Notes: generated by a model from the sequence alone, not told the origin. A stretch of DNA of 64,000 nucleotides from Thetidibacter halocola (GCF_018224955.1 NZ_JAGTUU010000009.1:62001-126000); one strand, 5' to 3'; counted from the first letter of the stretch, positions 25,001-34,501 are shown. A program made the numbers and translations.

Positions 25001-25789
25001 ATGGAATCGGCAATCGACTGGCACGCGACAAAGGCGATGCTCGAGTGGCAGCTCGAGATGGGGGTGGACGAGGCGATCCTCGACCAGCCCCTAGACCGTT
25101 TCGCCATCGATGCCGCCGCCCGCGAGGCGGCGCAGGCACAGCGCGGCCGCACCGCGACCGCGACCGCCGCGCCCACGGCACCGCACCCCGTCGAACAGGT
25201 CGATCCGGTTGCCGTCGCGCAGGCGGCCGCGCGCTCCGCCACCGATCTCGACGCCTTGCGCGCCGCGCTGGGCGCTTATGAGCATTGCGACCTGCGCAAG
25301 GGCGCGCGCAACCTCGTCTTCTCCGACGGCATCGCCGGCGCCCCCGTGATGATCGTGGGCGAGGCGCCGGGCCGGGACGAGGACCGCGAGGGGCGACCGT
25401 TCGTCGGCCGCGCCGGGCAGTTGCTGGACCGTATGCTGGAGGCCATCGGCCTCAGCCGGACCGAAAGCGTCTACATCACCAATGTCCTGCCCTGGCGCCC
25501 GCCGCAGAACCGCGATCCGCTGCCCGCCGAGATCGCCATGATGCAGCCCTTCCTGCGCCGCCACATCGCGCTGGCACAACCCAGGCTGCTGGTGGTCACG
25601 GGCAACCACGCCTGCAAGGCGCTGCTGGGCCGCACCGGCATCACCCGCCTGCGCGGCCAATGGACCGAGGCCGAGGGCCTGCCCGCGATCCCCATGCTTC
25701 ACCCCGCCTACCTGCTGCGCAATCCCGGCGCCAAGCGCGAGGCCTGGGCCGACCTGCTGGCGCTCAAGGCGCGCCTGCGGAACGGCTGA
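25001..25789 (+). CDS. Uracil-DNA glycosylase superfamily protein, family-4-like without iron-sulfur cysteines
   Basis: A 262-residue protein with the two active-site motifs of family 4 uracil-DNA glycosylases: G-E-A-P-G-R-D-E-D (120-128) and H-P-A-Y-L-L-R-N-P near the end. Residues 40-85 are an Ala-rich linker. The four cysteines that bind the 4Fe-4S cluster in classical family 4 enzymes are mostly missing: only C96 of the C-x-x-C pair remains (Y93 in the other place), and W165 and M181 replace the other two. Activity is plausible because the catalytic motifs are intact, but cluster binding is unlikely. moaB follows. Confidence 0.85.
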   Translation: MESAIDWHATKAMLEWQLEMGVDEAILDQPLDRFAIDAAAREAAQAQRGRTATATAAPTAPHPVEQVDPVAVAQAAARSATDLDALRAALGAYEHCDLRKGARNLVFSDGIAGAPVMIVGEAPGRDEDREGRPFVGRAGQLLDRMLEAIGLSRTESVYITNVLPWRPPQNRDPLPAEIAMMQPFLRRHIALAQPRLLVVTGNHACKALLGRTGITRLRGQWTEAEGLPAIPMLHPAYLLRNPGAKREAWADLLALKARLRNG

Positions 25790-25810
25790 CACCAAACCGA
25801 AGGAGCCCCG

Positions 25811-26353
25811 ATGTCCCGCATCGACGAAACCAAGGAGTTCATCCCCGTCCGCATCGCCGTGCTGACGGTCAGCGACACGCGGCAGCTGGCCGACGACCGC
25901 TCGGGCGATACGCTGGTGGCGCGGCTGACCGAAGCGGGGCACACCCTCGCCGACCGGGCCATCGTGCAGGACGAACGCGCCCTGATCGCCGACAAGCTGC
26001 GCACGTGGATCACCAACCCGGAAGTCGACGTGGTGATCTCGACCGGCGGCACGGGGCTGACGGGCCGCGACGTGACCGTCGAGGCGCATCGGGACGTCTA
26101 TGAAAAGGAAATCGACGCCTTCGGCACCGTGTTCACCATGGTGTCCTTCCAGAAGATCGGCACGAGCGCGGTGCAGAGTCGTGCCACGGCGGGCGTCGCG
26201 GGCGGCACCTACCTCTTCGCCCTGCCCGGCAGCCCGGGCGGTTGCCGCGACGCCTGGGACGAGATCCTGAAATGGCAGCTCGACTATCGCCACCGCCCCT
26301 GCAATTTCGTCGAGATCTTCCCCCGCCTCGAGGAACACAAGCGACGGAAATAG
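25811..26353 (+). CDS. moaB: Molybdenum cofactor biosynthesis protein B
   Basis: MogA/MoaB-type protein that acts in adenylylation or handling of molybdopterin. The 180-residue length is standard. Key segments are V-L-T-V-S-D-T-R near residue 17-24, the substrate-binding G-G-T-G-L-T-G-R-D-V (about 79-88), and the C-terminal A-L-P-G-S-P-G-G-C-R-D. AAGGAG lies 8 bases ahead of the ATG. It follows the glycosylase gene by 21 bases on the same strand. Confidence 0.93.
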   Translation: MSRIDETKEFIPVRIAVLTVSDTRQLADDRSGDTLVARLTEAGHTLADRAIVQDERALIADKLRTWITNPEVDVVISTGGTGLTGRDVTVEAHRDVYEKEIDAFGTVFTMVSFQKIGTSAVQSRATAGVAGGTYLFALPGSPGGCRDAWDEILKWQLDYRHRPCNFVEIFPRLEEHKRRK

Positions 26354-26397
26354 GCCGCGTCCCCGTGTCACCATCGTGACTTGGCATTCGGCAGGGT

Positions 26398-26417
26398 CTG
26401 TCTAGATTGTCTGACAG
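26398..26417 (+). promoter_or_regulatory. Imperfect palindrome upstream of the RND operon
   Basis: CTGTCTAGA-TTG-TCTGACAG: arms match with one bulged base, 30 bases ahead of the HlyD start. Many RND operons have a TetR-type repressor with a palindromic site; no repressor gene lies next to this operon, so the role is a guess. Confidence 0.3.
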
Positions 26418-26447
26418 GTTCGCAAGACACGAACGGAAAGGACACGC

Positions 26448-27896
26448 ATGCGGTTTCTGGGCAAGAGCCTGATGGGGCTGGTCCTGCTGGCGCTGACGCT
26501 GGGGCTGCTGCTGTGGTCGGGCGTCACCGTGCGCGACGCGGTGCTGGCCCGCCTGAACGAGGAACCCCGCGTGCCTCAGGCGCGCGAGCGCGTGTTCACC
26601 GTCAATGTCGTGCCGCTGGAGTTCCAGACCGTGACGCCGGACCTGGCCGCCTTTGGCGAGGTGCAGAGCCGCCGCACGCTGGAAATCCGCGCCGCCGCCT
26701 CGGGCACGCTGATCGACCTGGACCCGGCCTTTGTCGAGGGCGGGCAGGTCGAGGAAGGACAGTTGCTGGCGCGGATTGACCCGGCGGATGCGCAATCGGC
26801 GCTGGACCGCGCCGAAAGCGACCTGCTGGACGCCGAGGCCGAAAGCCGCGAAGCGGGACGCGCCATCGTGCTGGCCCGCGACGAACTGGCCGCCGCCGAG
26901 GAACAGGTGGATTTGCGCGACCGCGCATTGCAGCGCCAGCGCGACCTGTTGCAGCGGAACGTGGGCACCACCGCCGCGCTGGAGGATGCCGAACTGGCGC
27001 TGTCCTCGGCCCGGCAAGCGGTGCTGACCCGCCGACAGGCTCTGGCCAGCGCCGAGGCCCGCATCGACCAGGCCGCCACAGCCACCCGCCGCGCCGAGAT
27101 CGCCCGCGACGAAGCCCGGCGTCGCCTGGCCGATACCGAGATCCGCGCGCAATTCGCCGGCACGCTGTCGGACGTGACCGTGGTCGCCGGGCGGCTGGTA
27201 TCGACCAACGAGCAACTGGCGCAGCTGGTCGATCCCGGCGCGCTCGAGGTCGCGTTCCGCGTCTCGACCCAGCAATATGCAAGGCTGATCGACGAGGCGG
27301 GCCAGCTGCGCCCATCCCCCGTCACCGTCACGCTGGACATCTACGGCACCAACATCACCGCCACCGGGCAGCTTTCGCGCGAGGGGGCGTCGGTGGGCGC
27401 GGGGCAGACCGGGCGGCTGCTGTTCGCCAGCCTCGACGCGCCGCGCGGCTTCAAGCCGGGCGATTTCGTCACCGTCACGCTGCAGGAGCCGCCGCTGCCC
27501 TACGTCGCGCGCATCCCCGCGGCCGCAGTTGACGCGGCGGACGAGGTGCTGGTGCTGGCCGAGGGCGACCGGCTCGAAGCTGTCACGGTACAGGTGCTGC
27601 GCCGACAGGGCGACGACGTTCTGATCCGCGCCCGCGACCTTGCCGGGCGCGAGGTGGTGGCGGCACGCACACCGCTGCTGGGCGCCGGGATCAAGGTGAA
27701 CCCGCTGCGCGCGGGCAATGCCGCCCCGGAAGCGCCCGAGATGGTGGAACTGTCCGAGGAACGCCGCGCGAAACTGGTCGCCTTCGTCGAGGGCAACACC
27801 CGCATGCCCGCAGAGGCCAAGACGCGCATCCTTGCGCAGCTGCAACAGCCGCAAGTGCCCGCCGAGATGATCGAACGCATCGAATCCCGCATGTGA
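26448..27896 (+). CDS. RND efflux periplasmic adaptor (HlyD/MFP family)
   Basis: A 482-residue membrane fusion protein. It has one N-terminal membrane anchor (about 5-26), a biotinyl-lipoyl-like half (E-I-R-A-A-A-S-G-T-L-I-D-L, about 82-94), a long coiled-coil hairpin with many Ala, Glu and Arg (about 120-235), the second lipoyl half (I-R-A-Q-F-A-G-T-L, about 233-241) and a beta-barrel. It links the inner-membrane pump encoded next to an outer-membrane channel not present here. Last 60 residues include a helical E-x-R-x-K-L segment unlike typical adaptors. The permease follows after 34 bases. Confidence 0.9.
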   Translation: MRFLGKSLMGLVLLALTLGLLLWSGVTVRDAVLARLNEEPRVPQARERVFTVNVVPLEFQTVTPDLAAFGEVQSRRTLEIRAAASGTLIDLDPAFVEGGQVEEGQLLARIDPADAQSALDRAESDLLDAEAESREAGRAIVLARDELAAAEEQVDLRDRALQRQRDLLQRNVGTTAALEDAELALSSARQAVLTRRQALASAEARIDQAATATRRAEIARDEARRRLADTEIRAQFAGTLSDVTVVAGRLVSTNEQLAQLVDPGALEVAFRVSTQQYARLIDEAGQLRPSPVTVTLDIYGTNITATGQLSREGASVGAGQTGRLLFASLDAPRGFKPGDFVTVTLQEPPLPYVARIPAAAVDAADEVLVLAEGDRLEAVTVQVLRRQGDDVLIRARDLAGREVVAARTPLLGAGIKVNPLRAGNAAPEAPEMVELSEERRAKLVAFVEGNTRMPAEAKTRILAQLQQPQVPAEMIERIESRM

Positions 27897-27930
27897 CGCG
27901 GCCCCGCGCCGCCCGGTAAAGGAGACGCCC

Positions 27931-30900
27931 ATGGTCCGGTCCACCCCTGCCCGCGCCGGTTCGATCCTGGGTTATTTCGCGCGGCACCCCACCGTGTCGA
28001 ACCTGCTGCTGGTGGTGATGCTGGCGGCGGGGCTGCTGGCCGTGCCGAACATGCGCGCACAGTTCTTTCCCGACGTCATCATCGACGAGGTCGACGTGTC
28101 CGTGCGCTGGGAGGGCGCCGGCGCCGAGGACGTGGACACCGCCATCGCGCAAGTGCTGGAACCCGTGCTGCTGGCAGTCGACGGGGTCGAGGGCACGACC
28201 GCGCTCTCGCGCGAGGGCCGGGCCAGCATCGAGCTGGAATTCGAACCCAACTGGGACATGGCCCGTGCCGCCAACGACGTGCAATCGGCGGTCGACGGCG
28301 TGACAACCCTGCCCGAGGATGCCGAGGACCCCGAGGTGCGCCGCTCGTACTGGCGCGACCGCGTGACGGACCTGGTCATCACAGGCCCGGTGGGCATCGA
28401 CCAGCTGGGCCGCTTTGCGGACGAGCTGGTGGTGCGGCTGTTCGCCGAGGGCGTCACGCGGACCACGATCCGCGGCGTCGCTGCGCCGCAGACCGTGGTC
28501 GAAGTGCCGACGCAATCGTTGATCGCGCATGACGTGACCATGGCCCAGATCGCCGAGGCCATCGCCGCAGAGGTCGATGCCGATCCGGCGGGCGACGTGG
28601 GCGGATCCGGCGCCCGCGTGCGCACCGGCGTCGAAAAGCGCGAGGCGGCGGATATCGCGGGTATTGTCCTACGCTCGAACCCCGACGGATCGAACCTGAC
28701 CATCGGGGACGTGGCACAGATCCGGGTCGAGGGGATCGACCGCGAACAGAGCTATTTCGTGGGCGAGAACCCGGCGCTGTCGGTGCGGGTCGACCGGTCC
28801 GACCGGGGCGACGCCATCGGCATTCAGCGCAGCGTCGAGGAGGTCGCCCGGTCCTTCGAGGCATCGCTGCCCGAGGGCGTCACCATCGACCTGATCCGCA
28901 CCCGCGCCGAGGCGATCACCGGCCGCCTCGACATCCTGCTGGACAACGCCTCGATGGGCCTAGCGCTGGTGGTGGTGCTGCTGTTCCTGTTCCTGAACGC
29001 GCGGACCGCGCTCTGGGTGGCGGCGGGCATCCCGGTCTCGCTGCTGGCGGCCATCGCGCTGATGTATGCCTTCGGACTGACGATCAACATGATCTCGCTT
29101 TTCGCGCTGATCATAACGCTGGGCATCGTGGTCGACGACGCCATCGTGGTGGGCGAGCATGCTGACCACCTGTCGCGGCGCCGCGCGATGGATCCCTACG
29201 ACGCGGCCGAGACGGCGGCGAACCGCATGGCGCTGCCGGTGTTCTCGGCCACGCTGACAACGGTCATCGCCTTCTTCGGGCTGACCGCCATTTCTGGGCG
29301 CTTCGGTGACCTGATCGCCGACATCCCCTTTACCGTGATCGCGGTGCTGCTGGCCTCGCTGGTCGAATGCTTCCTGATCCTGCCGAACCACATGGCCCAT
29401 TCGCTGAAGCATTCGGCGCGCGAGCACTGGTACGACCTGCCTTCGCGGCTGGTGAACCGCGGGTTCCGCTGGGTTCGCGAAAAGCTGTTCCGACCGCTGA
29501 TCGCGGGGGTCATCGCCGCGCGCTATGTCGTGCTGGCGGGGGCCGTGGCGCTGCTGGCCAGCCAGGCGGTGCTGCTGATCCGGGGCGACGTGCAGTGGCG
29601 CTTCTTCAATGCGCCGGAACAGCCCTCTGTCACCGGGAATTTCGCCATGGCCCCCGGCGCCACGCGCGAGGACACGATCGCCCAGATGCGCCTGTTGCAG
29701 GAAACGACCGAGGCGCTGGGCCGCGAATACGAAGAGCGCTATGGCAAGAACCCCCTGGCCTATGTGCTGGCTGAGGTGGGCGGCAATGCCGGTCGGGGCC
29801 TGGCCGGGACAGAAAGCAAGGAAGCCGACCAGCTGGGCGGCATCTCGATCGAGCTGATCGAGGCGGATGAACGGCCCTATTCCAGCTTTGCCTTTGTCGG
29901 AGAGTTGCAGGATCGCGTGCCGAACCACCCGATGGTCGAGACGATCAGTTTCCGCGGCTGGCGGTCGGGGCCGGGCGGCGATGCGCTGGACGTGCAGATC
30001 TTCGGCGCCGATGCGGCCACGCTCAAGGCCGCGTCCGAGGACCTCAAGGCCGCGCTGACCCGCTTCCCCGAGATCTCGGCGGTCGAGGACGATCTGTCCT
30101 ACGACAAGGAAGAGCTGATCCTCGAACTGACGGCACAGGGGCAGGCGCTGGGCTTCGACATCGACGGTCTGGGCCGGGTGCTGCGCAACCGGCTGGGCGG
30201 AATCGAGGCGGCGACCTATCCCGTCGGGCCACGCAGCGCCACGATCCGGGTGGAACTGCCCGCGAATGAACTCACGGCCGATTTCCTGCAACGCACGCAG
30301 ATGCGCACGCCGGGCGGCGCATACGTGGCGCTGGCCGATATCGTGCGGGTCGAGCGGCGCGACGGGTTTTCCACCGTCCGACGCGAGAACGGCATCCGCC
30401 TGATCTCGGTCACCGGCGACATCGCTATGGATGACGCCGCCCGCGCCGCCGAGATCGAGAAGGCGCTGAACGACGAGATCCTGCCCGCCGTCGCCGCCAA
30501 GCACCAGGTGGACTATCGCCTGTCGGGCCTCAGCGAGCAGGAGAACGAATTCCTCGCCGATGCCACCACGGGCCTGATCCTGGTGCTGCTGGGGATCTAC
30601 CTGGTGCTGGCCTGGGTCTTTGCCAGCTGGTCGCGGCCGCTGGTGGTCATGGCAATCATCCCCTTCGGGCTGGTCGGCACGATCTACGGCCACGCGCTGT
30701 GGGAGGTGCCGCTGTCCATGTTCACGGTGGTGGGCCTGCTGGGCATGACCGGGATCATCATCAACGACTCGATCGTGCTGGTGACGCAGGTCGATGAATA
30801 CGCGGCCGAGCGTGGACTGATCCCGTCGATCATCGACGGCGCGGCGGACCGGCTGCGGGCGGTGTTCCTGACCACGGCGACGACGGTTCTGGGCCTTGCA

Positions 30901-31329
30901 CCACTGCTGTACGAGCGATCCGCAGATGCGCAGTTCCTGAAGCCCACGGTCATCACACTGGTCTATGGCCTCGGCTTCGGCATGGTGCTGGTGCTCCTGG
31001 TGGTGCCGGCGCTGCTGGCGGTGCAGCATGATTTCGCCCGGCTGGGCGCAACGCTGCGGCGCGGGCTGCGGTTCCGCATGGCGCGGGTCCGGGTGGCGCT
31101 GGTCGCGGCGGTGGCGGTCATGCTGGGCTGGCTGGCGGCGACGATGGGCGTCGTGGCAGTGACCGGCGCTCTGCCCGCCGCGCTGACCCTGCCCACGCTG
31201 GCGATCCTGTCGCCGATGGCGGCGGCTTTCATGCTGTTCTTCGGCGGGGTGCTGGTCGTGGTGCTGTTCGCCTGGCTGGTGGCTGCCGCGCTGATGCTGC
31301 GCGGCGGCCGCGCGGCACGGGCGGGGTAG
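27931..31329 (+). CDS. RND efflux transporter permease
   Basis: A 1132-residue inner-membrane proton-driven pump with 12 helices and two large periplasmic loops. The proton-relay region in helix 4 has the family Asp pair in G-I-V-V-D-D-A-I-V-V-G-E. Helix 10 region reads I-I-I-N-D-S-I-V-L-V. After the usual end of helix 12 (P-A-L-L-A-V-Q-H-D) the chain continues for about 100 residues with two further hydrophobic helices (about residues 1050-1075 and 1090-1118), so it is longer than AcrB-type pumps. Substrate unknown. Its stop is 19 bases from the convergent amidase gene. Confidence 0.92.
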   Translation: MVRSTPARAGSILGYFARHPTVSNLLLVVMLAAGLLAVPNMRAQFFPDVIIDEVDVSVRWEGAGAEDVDTAIAQVLEPVLLAVDGVEGTTALSREGRASIELEFEPNWDMARAANDVQSAVDGVTTLPEDAEDPEVRRSYWRDRVTDLVITGPVGIDQLGRFADELVVRLFAEGVTRTTIRGVAAPQTVVEVPTQSLIAHDVTMAQIAEAIAAEVDADPAGDVGGSGARVRTGVEKREAADIAGIVLRSNPDGSNLTIGDVAQIRVEGIDREQSYFVGENPALSVRVDRSDRGDAIGIQRSVEEVARSFEASLPEGVTIDLIRTRAEAITGRLDILLDNASMGLALVVVLLFLFLNARTALWVAAGIPVSLLAAIALMYAFGLTINMISLFALIITLGIVVDDAIVVGEHADHLSRRRAMDPYDAAETAANRMALPVFSATLTTVIAFFGLTAISGRFGDLIADIPFTVIAVLLASLVECFLILPNHMAHSLKHSAREHWYDLPSRLVNRGFRWVREKLFRPLIAGVIAARYVVLAGAVALLASQAVLLIRGDVQWRFFNAPEQPSVTGNFAMAPGATREDTIAQMRLLQETTEALGREYEERYGKNPLAYVLAEVGGNAGRGLAGTESKEADQLGGISIELIEADERPYSSFAFVGELQDRVPNHPMVETISFRGWRSGPGGDALDVQIFGADAATLKAASEDLKAALTRFPEISAVEDDLSYDKEELILELTAQGQALGFDIDGLGRVLRNRLGGIEAATYPVGPRSATIRVELPANELTADFLQRTQMRTPGGAYVALADIVRVERRDGFSTVRRENGIRLISVTGDIAMDDAARAAEIEKALNDEILPAVAAKHQVDYRLSGLSEQENEFLADATTGLILVLLGIYLVLAWVFASWSRPLVVMAIIPFGLVGTIYGHALWEVPLSMFTVVGLLGMTGIIINDSIVLVTQVDEYAAERGLIPSIIDGAADRLRAVFLTTATTVLGLAPLLYERSADAQFLKPTVITLVYGLGFGMVLVLLVVPALLAVQHDFARLGATLRRGLRFRMARVRVALVAAVAVMLGWLAATMGVVAVTGALPAALTLPTLAILSPMAAAFMLFFGGVLVVVLFAWLVAAALMLRGGRAARAG

Positions 31330-31348
31330 ACCCCCGCCCGCCAGACCG

Positions 31349-32677
31349 TCAGGACAGCGCCGCCTCGGCCGCCACGGCCAGACGCAGCAACCGGTCCTCG
31401 GCATTGGCCGCGCCCATCAGCATGATCCCGCAGGAGGGCACGCCCGTGGGCAGGGTCACGGCACAAAGCCCCATCAGGTTGCCCACCCGCGTGTTGCGCA
31501 GGGTCAGCAAGTTCTCGGTGACGTAATACTCGCCCTGCTCCATAAGCTTGTCGACCTTGGGCGGCAGGTTGGGCGCGGTGGGCGCCAGCACGGCATCGAA
31601 GCCCGCCATGCGCGCGGCCCATTGCGCGCGAGCCGCCTCCATCCGCCGCCAGGCGCGGATATAGGCCGCGCCTCCAAACACCGCCCCGCCGGCAAAGCGT
31701 TCGCGGATCGGCTTGAACATCACCTCGCCGCGTTTCTCGATCTCTTCGCCCCAGATCGCCCAGGCCTCGGTGGTGAAGAGCACGCCGGCATCCGCCATCG
31801 GCCCCTCGATCTCGGGCGCCTCGACCGGCACCAGCTCGGCCCCCGCCGCGCGCAGACGGTCCAGCGCCGAGTCATAGGCGGCGCGCGGCGCATCGCGCAG
31901 GTCGTCCTCGACGATGGTCTTGAGCACCGCCAGTCGCCGGCCCGCAAGGCTGCCTGCGCCGCGCAGGTCGGGCGCCGTGCGCCCCTCGAGGGCAGCCAGC
32001 ATAAGCGCCGCATCCTCGACCGTGCGGCAGAGCGGGCCGACCGTGTCGAACTTTTCACAAAGCGGCACCACACCCTCCAGGCTCAGCCGCCCCGCCGTGG
32101 TCTTGAGGCCGACAAGGTCGTTCCAGCCCGCCGGGATACGCACCGAACCACCGGTGTCCGAGCCGACCGCCGCCGCGCAAAGACCGAAGGCGACCGACCC
32201 GGCCGCGCCCGAGGACGAGCCGCCCGACACCGCGTCATGGTCGTTCACGCAAGGAGTCGAGGCGGTGACCGGGTTAAGCCCCAGCCCCGAAAAGGCCAGT
32301 TCCGACATGTGCGTCTTGCCCAGGCACACCAACCCCGCCGCCGTCGCCGTGCGCAGCACCTTGGCATCGCGGTCGGGCACCCGGCCTTCCAGCAGTTTCG
32401 AGCCCGCCTCGGTCGCCACGCCCGCCGTGTCGAAGAGGTCCTTCCAGCTGACCGGCACACCATCGAGCGGCGACAGGCGGCGGCCCGATTTCGCGCGGTC
32501 GCGGGCGGCCTTCGCCTCGGCCAGCGCGCGGTCGGGTGTCAGGCGGGCGTAGATGTGCGGCGTCATCTCATGCGCCTCGATCCGGGCCAGGAAATGCTCG
32601 GCCAGCGTTACCGGGTCGATCTCTCCGGCCCCGATCCCGCGGCCGAGTGCTGCGGCGCTCATCTCTGTCCAGTCCAT
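31349..32677 (-). CDS. Amidase (amidase signature family)
   Basis: A 442-residue Ser-Ser-Lys hydrolase. The Lys lies in P-V-S-W-K-D-L-F-D-T-A-G (about 73-84), and the two Ser in G-G-S-S-S-G-A-A-G-S-V-A (about 149-160) and G-S-D-T-G-G-S-V-R-I-P-A (about 170-181), the glycine-serine rich signature. Related enzymes hydrolyse amides, aryl-acylamides, or act in GatA; there is no gatB/gatC nearby, so it is a stand-alone amidase of unknown substrate. Convergent with the RND gene. Confidence 0.9.
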   Translation of the reverse strand: MDWTEMSAAALGRGIGAGEIDPVTLAEHFLARIEAHEMTPHIYARLTPDRALAEAKAARDRAKSGRRLSPLDGVPVSWKDLFDTAGVATEAGSKLLEGRVPDRDAKVLRTATAAGLVCLGKTHMSELAFSGLGLNPVTASTPCVNDHDAVSGGSSSGAAGSVAFGLCAAAVGSDTGGSVRIPAGWNDLVGLKTTAGRLSLEGVVPLCEKFDTVGPLCRTVEDAALMLAALEGRTAPDLRGAGSLAGRRLAVLKTIVEDDLRDAPRAAYDSALDRLRAAGAELVPVEAPEIEGPMADAGVLFTTEAWAIWGEEIEKRGEVMFKPIRERFAGGAVFGGAAYIRAWRRMEAARAQWAARMAGFDAVLAPTAPNLPPKVDKLMEQGEYYVTENLLTLRNTRVGNLMGLCAVTLPTGVPSCGIMLMGAANAEDRLLRLAVAAEAALS

Positions 32678-32774
32678 GTGTCGCTCTCCCCTGCTGTCGC
32701 GGGCAGGCTAGAAGGGGCGCGCGGCGGGCGCAATGGGGCGCCTGTCGTCACGCGACCCCGCGCGGGGGGACTGC

Positions 32775-34013
32775 CTAGCGCATCAGCTCGGGCAGATCGC
32801 CCGTCAGGCCCGCCGCCTCGCGGATGAAGCTGCGCCGGGCCGAGGGCAGCGCGCCCACCAGCGCCATGCCCAGGTCGCGCCCGGCGCGCAGGATCGCGCT
32901 GTCGTTCGAGAAGAGGCGGTTGAACAGGTCGGTCGCGGCGGCCAGCGCGGCGGTGTCGAACCGCCGCCAGCCCTGGTAACGCTCCAGCACGCCGGGCGCG
33001 CCGATATCCTCGCCCCGCCGCGCCGCGTGGCCGATGACATGCGCCAGCGCCGCCACATCGCGCAGCCCGGCGTTCAGCCCCTGCCCCGCGATCGGATGCA
33101 GACCGTGCGCCGCATCGCCCACCAGCGCCAGCCGGTCTGCGACAAAGGCATTCGCGAGGGACAGCCCCAGCGCATAGGTGTAGCGCGCCCCGGCCAGCGA
33201 GATATCCCCAAGGAAATCGCCGAAGCGCGGGCGCAGGACGGTCAGGTAATCGTCATCGGACAGTGCGTTGATGGCGCGGGCCTGCGCGTCGGTCTCCGAC
33301 CAGACGATGCTGGAGCGGTTGCCGGTCAGCGGCAGGATCGCCAGCGGACCGGGCGGCAGGAACAGCTGGTGCGCGACGCCATTGTGCGGGCGCTCATGCG
33401 CAATGGCGCAGACCAGCGCTGTCTGGCCATAGCGCCAGCCGGTGCGCTTGATCCGCGCCCGCGCGGCGGTGCCGCTGCTGCGCCCGTCAGCACCCACCAG
33501 AAGGCGCCCGGTCAGTTCCTCGCCCGTGGCCAGTGTCACCGTGGCAAAGGCCGGGCCGGTTTCCTGCGCGATCACCGTCTCGCCGGCGCGATGGGTGATC
33601 TTCGGCTCGGCCTCCATCGCGTCGAGCAGGGCGCGCCGGATGTGCCGGTCCTCGACCATGAAGCCCATCGGGCCTTCCTCGATCTCGGCACTGTCGAAAT
33701 GCAGGCCGAGAAAAGCGCCCGCCTCTCCCACGCGCCCGTCGCTGACCTTGATCTCCAGCATCGGCTGGTTGGGCAGGCCGTCCCACAGGCCCAGACGGTC
33801 GAGCATCCGGTGCGAGGCATGCGCCAGCGCATAGGATCGCCCGTCAAAGGCCGGATCGGCACGGGTGTCGCGCGGCAGCGAGTCGATGACGATGGAGGAC
33901 AGCCCATGCCGCGCGGCAGCAAGGGCAAGGGCGGGGCCGTTCAGCCCGCCGCCGGTGATGATCAGATCGCTTTCCATGCGGCGGACTATGGGGCGCGGGC
34001 GCGGATTGTCCAT
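32775..34013 (-). CDS. UbiH/UbiF/Coq6-family FAD-dependent hydroxylase
   Basis: Aromatic-ring monooxygenase of ubiquinone synthesis. The protein has the N-terminal FAD motif I-I-T-G-G-G-L-N-G-P-A, the D-G-R-S-S (A-D-G-R-S) segment about residue 165, and the second FAD motif L-A-L-V-G-D-A-A-H-G-L-H-P-I-A-G-Q-G-L-N-A-G-L-R-D (split here; about 290-310). The start used at 34013 has GGAAG 5 bases upstream; a second ATG at 33977, next to the FAD motif, is possible but has no visible ribosome site. Which ring position it hydroxylates cannot be told. Confidence 0.9.
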   Translation of the reverse strand: MDNPRPRPIVRRMESDLIITGGGLNGPALALAAARHGLSSIVIDSLPRDTRADPAFDGRSYALAHASHRMLDRLGLWDGLPNQPMLEIKVSDGRVGEAGAFLGLHFDSAEIEEGPMGFMVEDRHIRRALLDAMEAEPKITHRAGETVIAQETGPAFATVTLATGEELTGRLLVGADGRSSGTAARARIKRTGWRYGQTALVCAIAHERPHNGVAHQLFLPPGPLAILPLTGNRSSIVWSETDAQARAINALSDDDYLTVLRPRFGDFLGDISLAGARYTYALGLSLANAFVADRLALVGDAAHGLHPIAGQGLNAGLRDVAALAHVIGHAARRGEDIGAPGVLERYQGWRRFDTAALAAATDLFNRLFSNDSAILRAGRDLGMALVGALPSARRSFIREAAGLTGDLPELMR

Positions 34014-34028
34014 GCGCTCTTCCGCCGC

Positions 34029-34487
34029 TCAGCCCGCCGCCTGCGCGGTGATCCAGGCCAGCACGACATAGCGCCCCGTCTTGGCCAGCGCGACCAGCGC
34101 CAGGAACACCCACCAGCGGGTTCGCATGATGCCCGCAACCACGGTAAAGGCGTCGCCGAACGGCGCCCAGGACAGAAGCAGCGTCCAGACGCCCCAGCGG
34201 CGATACCAGTCCTGCGCGCGGTCCAACTGCGCCTGCGTGACCGGAAACCAGCGTCGCCCGCGGAACCGTTCGACCCCGCGGCCCATGACATAGTTCACCA
34301 CCGCACCCAGCGTGTTGCCGATGCTGGCCACCACGACGAGTGCACCGACGCCCGCGGCGTCGGCCAGTTGCAGGCCCACAAAGACCAGTTCGGATTGAAA
34401 CGGCAGGATCGTCGCGGCCCCGAAGGCAGCAAGAAAAAGGCCGCCCAGCGCGGCGGCCTGATCCATTAGTCCGGTCCCCATCCCCAT
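34029..34487 (-). CDS. YqaA-family membrane protein (VTT/DedA-like)
   Basis: A 152-residue membrane protein with four to five hydrophobic helices. Typical features of the small YqaA branch: P-F-Q-S-E-L-V (29-35), S-I-G-N-T-L-G-A-V-V-N-Y (54-65) and W-A-P-F-G-D-A-F-T-V-V-A-G (about 107-119), the last containing the conserved G-D pair of the DedA/VTT superfamily. DedA-like proteins are linked to lipid scrambling and membrane potential, but function of this branch is not settled. 15 bases upstream of the UbiH gene on the same strand. Confidence 0.85.
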   Translation of the reverse strand: MGMGTGLMDQAAALGGLFLAAFGAATILPFQSELVFVGLQLADAAGVGALVVVASIGNTLGAVVNYVMGRGVERFRGRRWFPVTQAQLDRAQDWYRRWGVWTLLLSWAPFGDAFTVVAGIMRTRWWVFLALVALAKTGRYVVLAWITAQAAG

Positions 34488-34501
34488 GCGGACCGTCCCG
34501 A

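Noticed and set aside
28960-31404. Minus-strand open frame of 814 codons opposite the RND gene
   Set aside because: High-GC antisense artefact; the plus strand encodes a complete RND permease.
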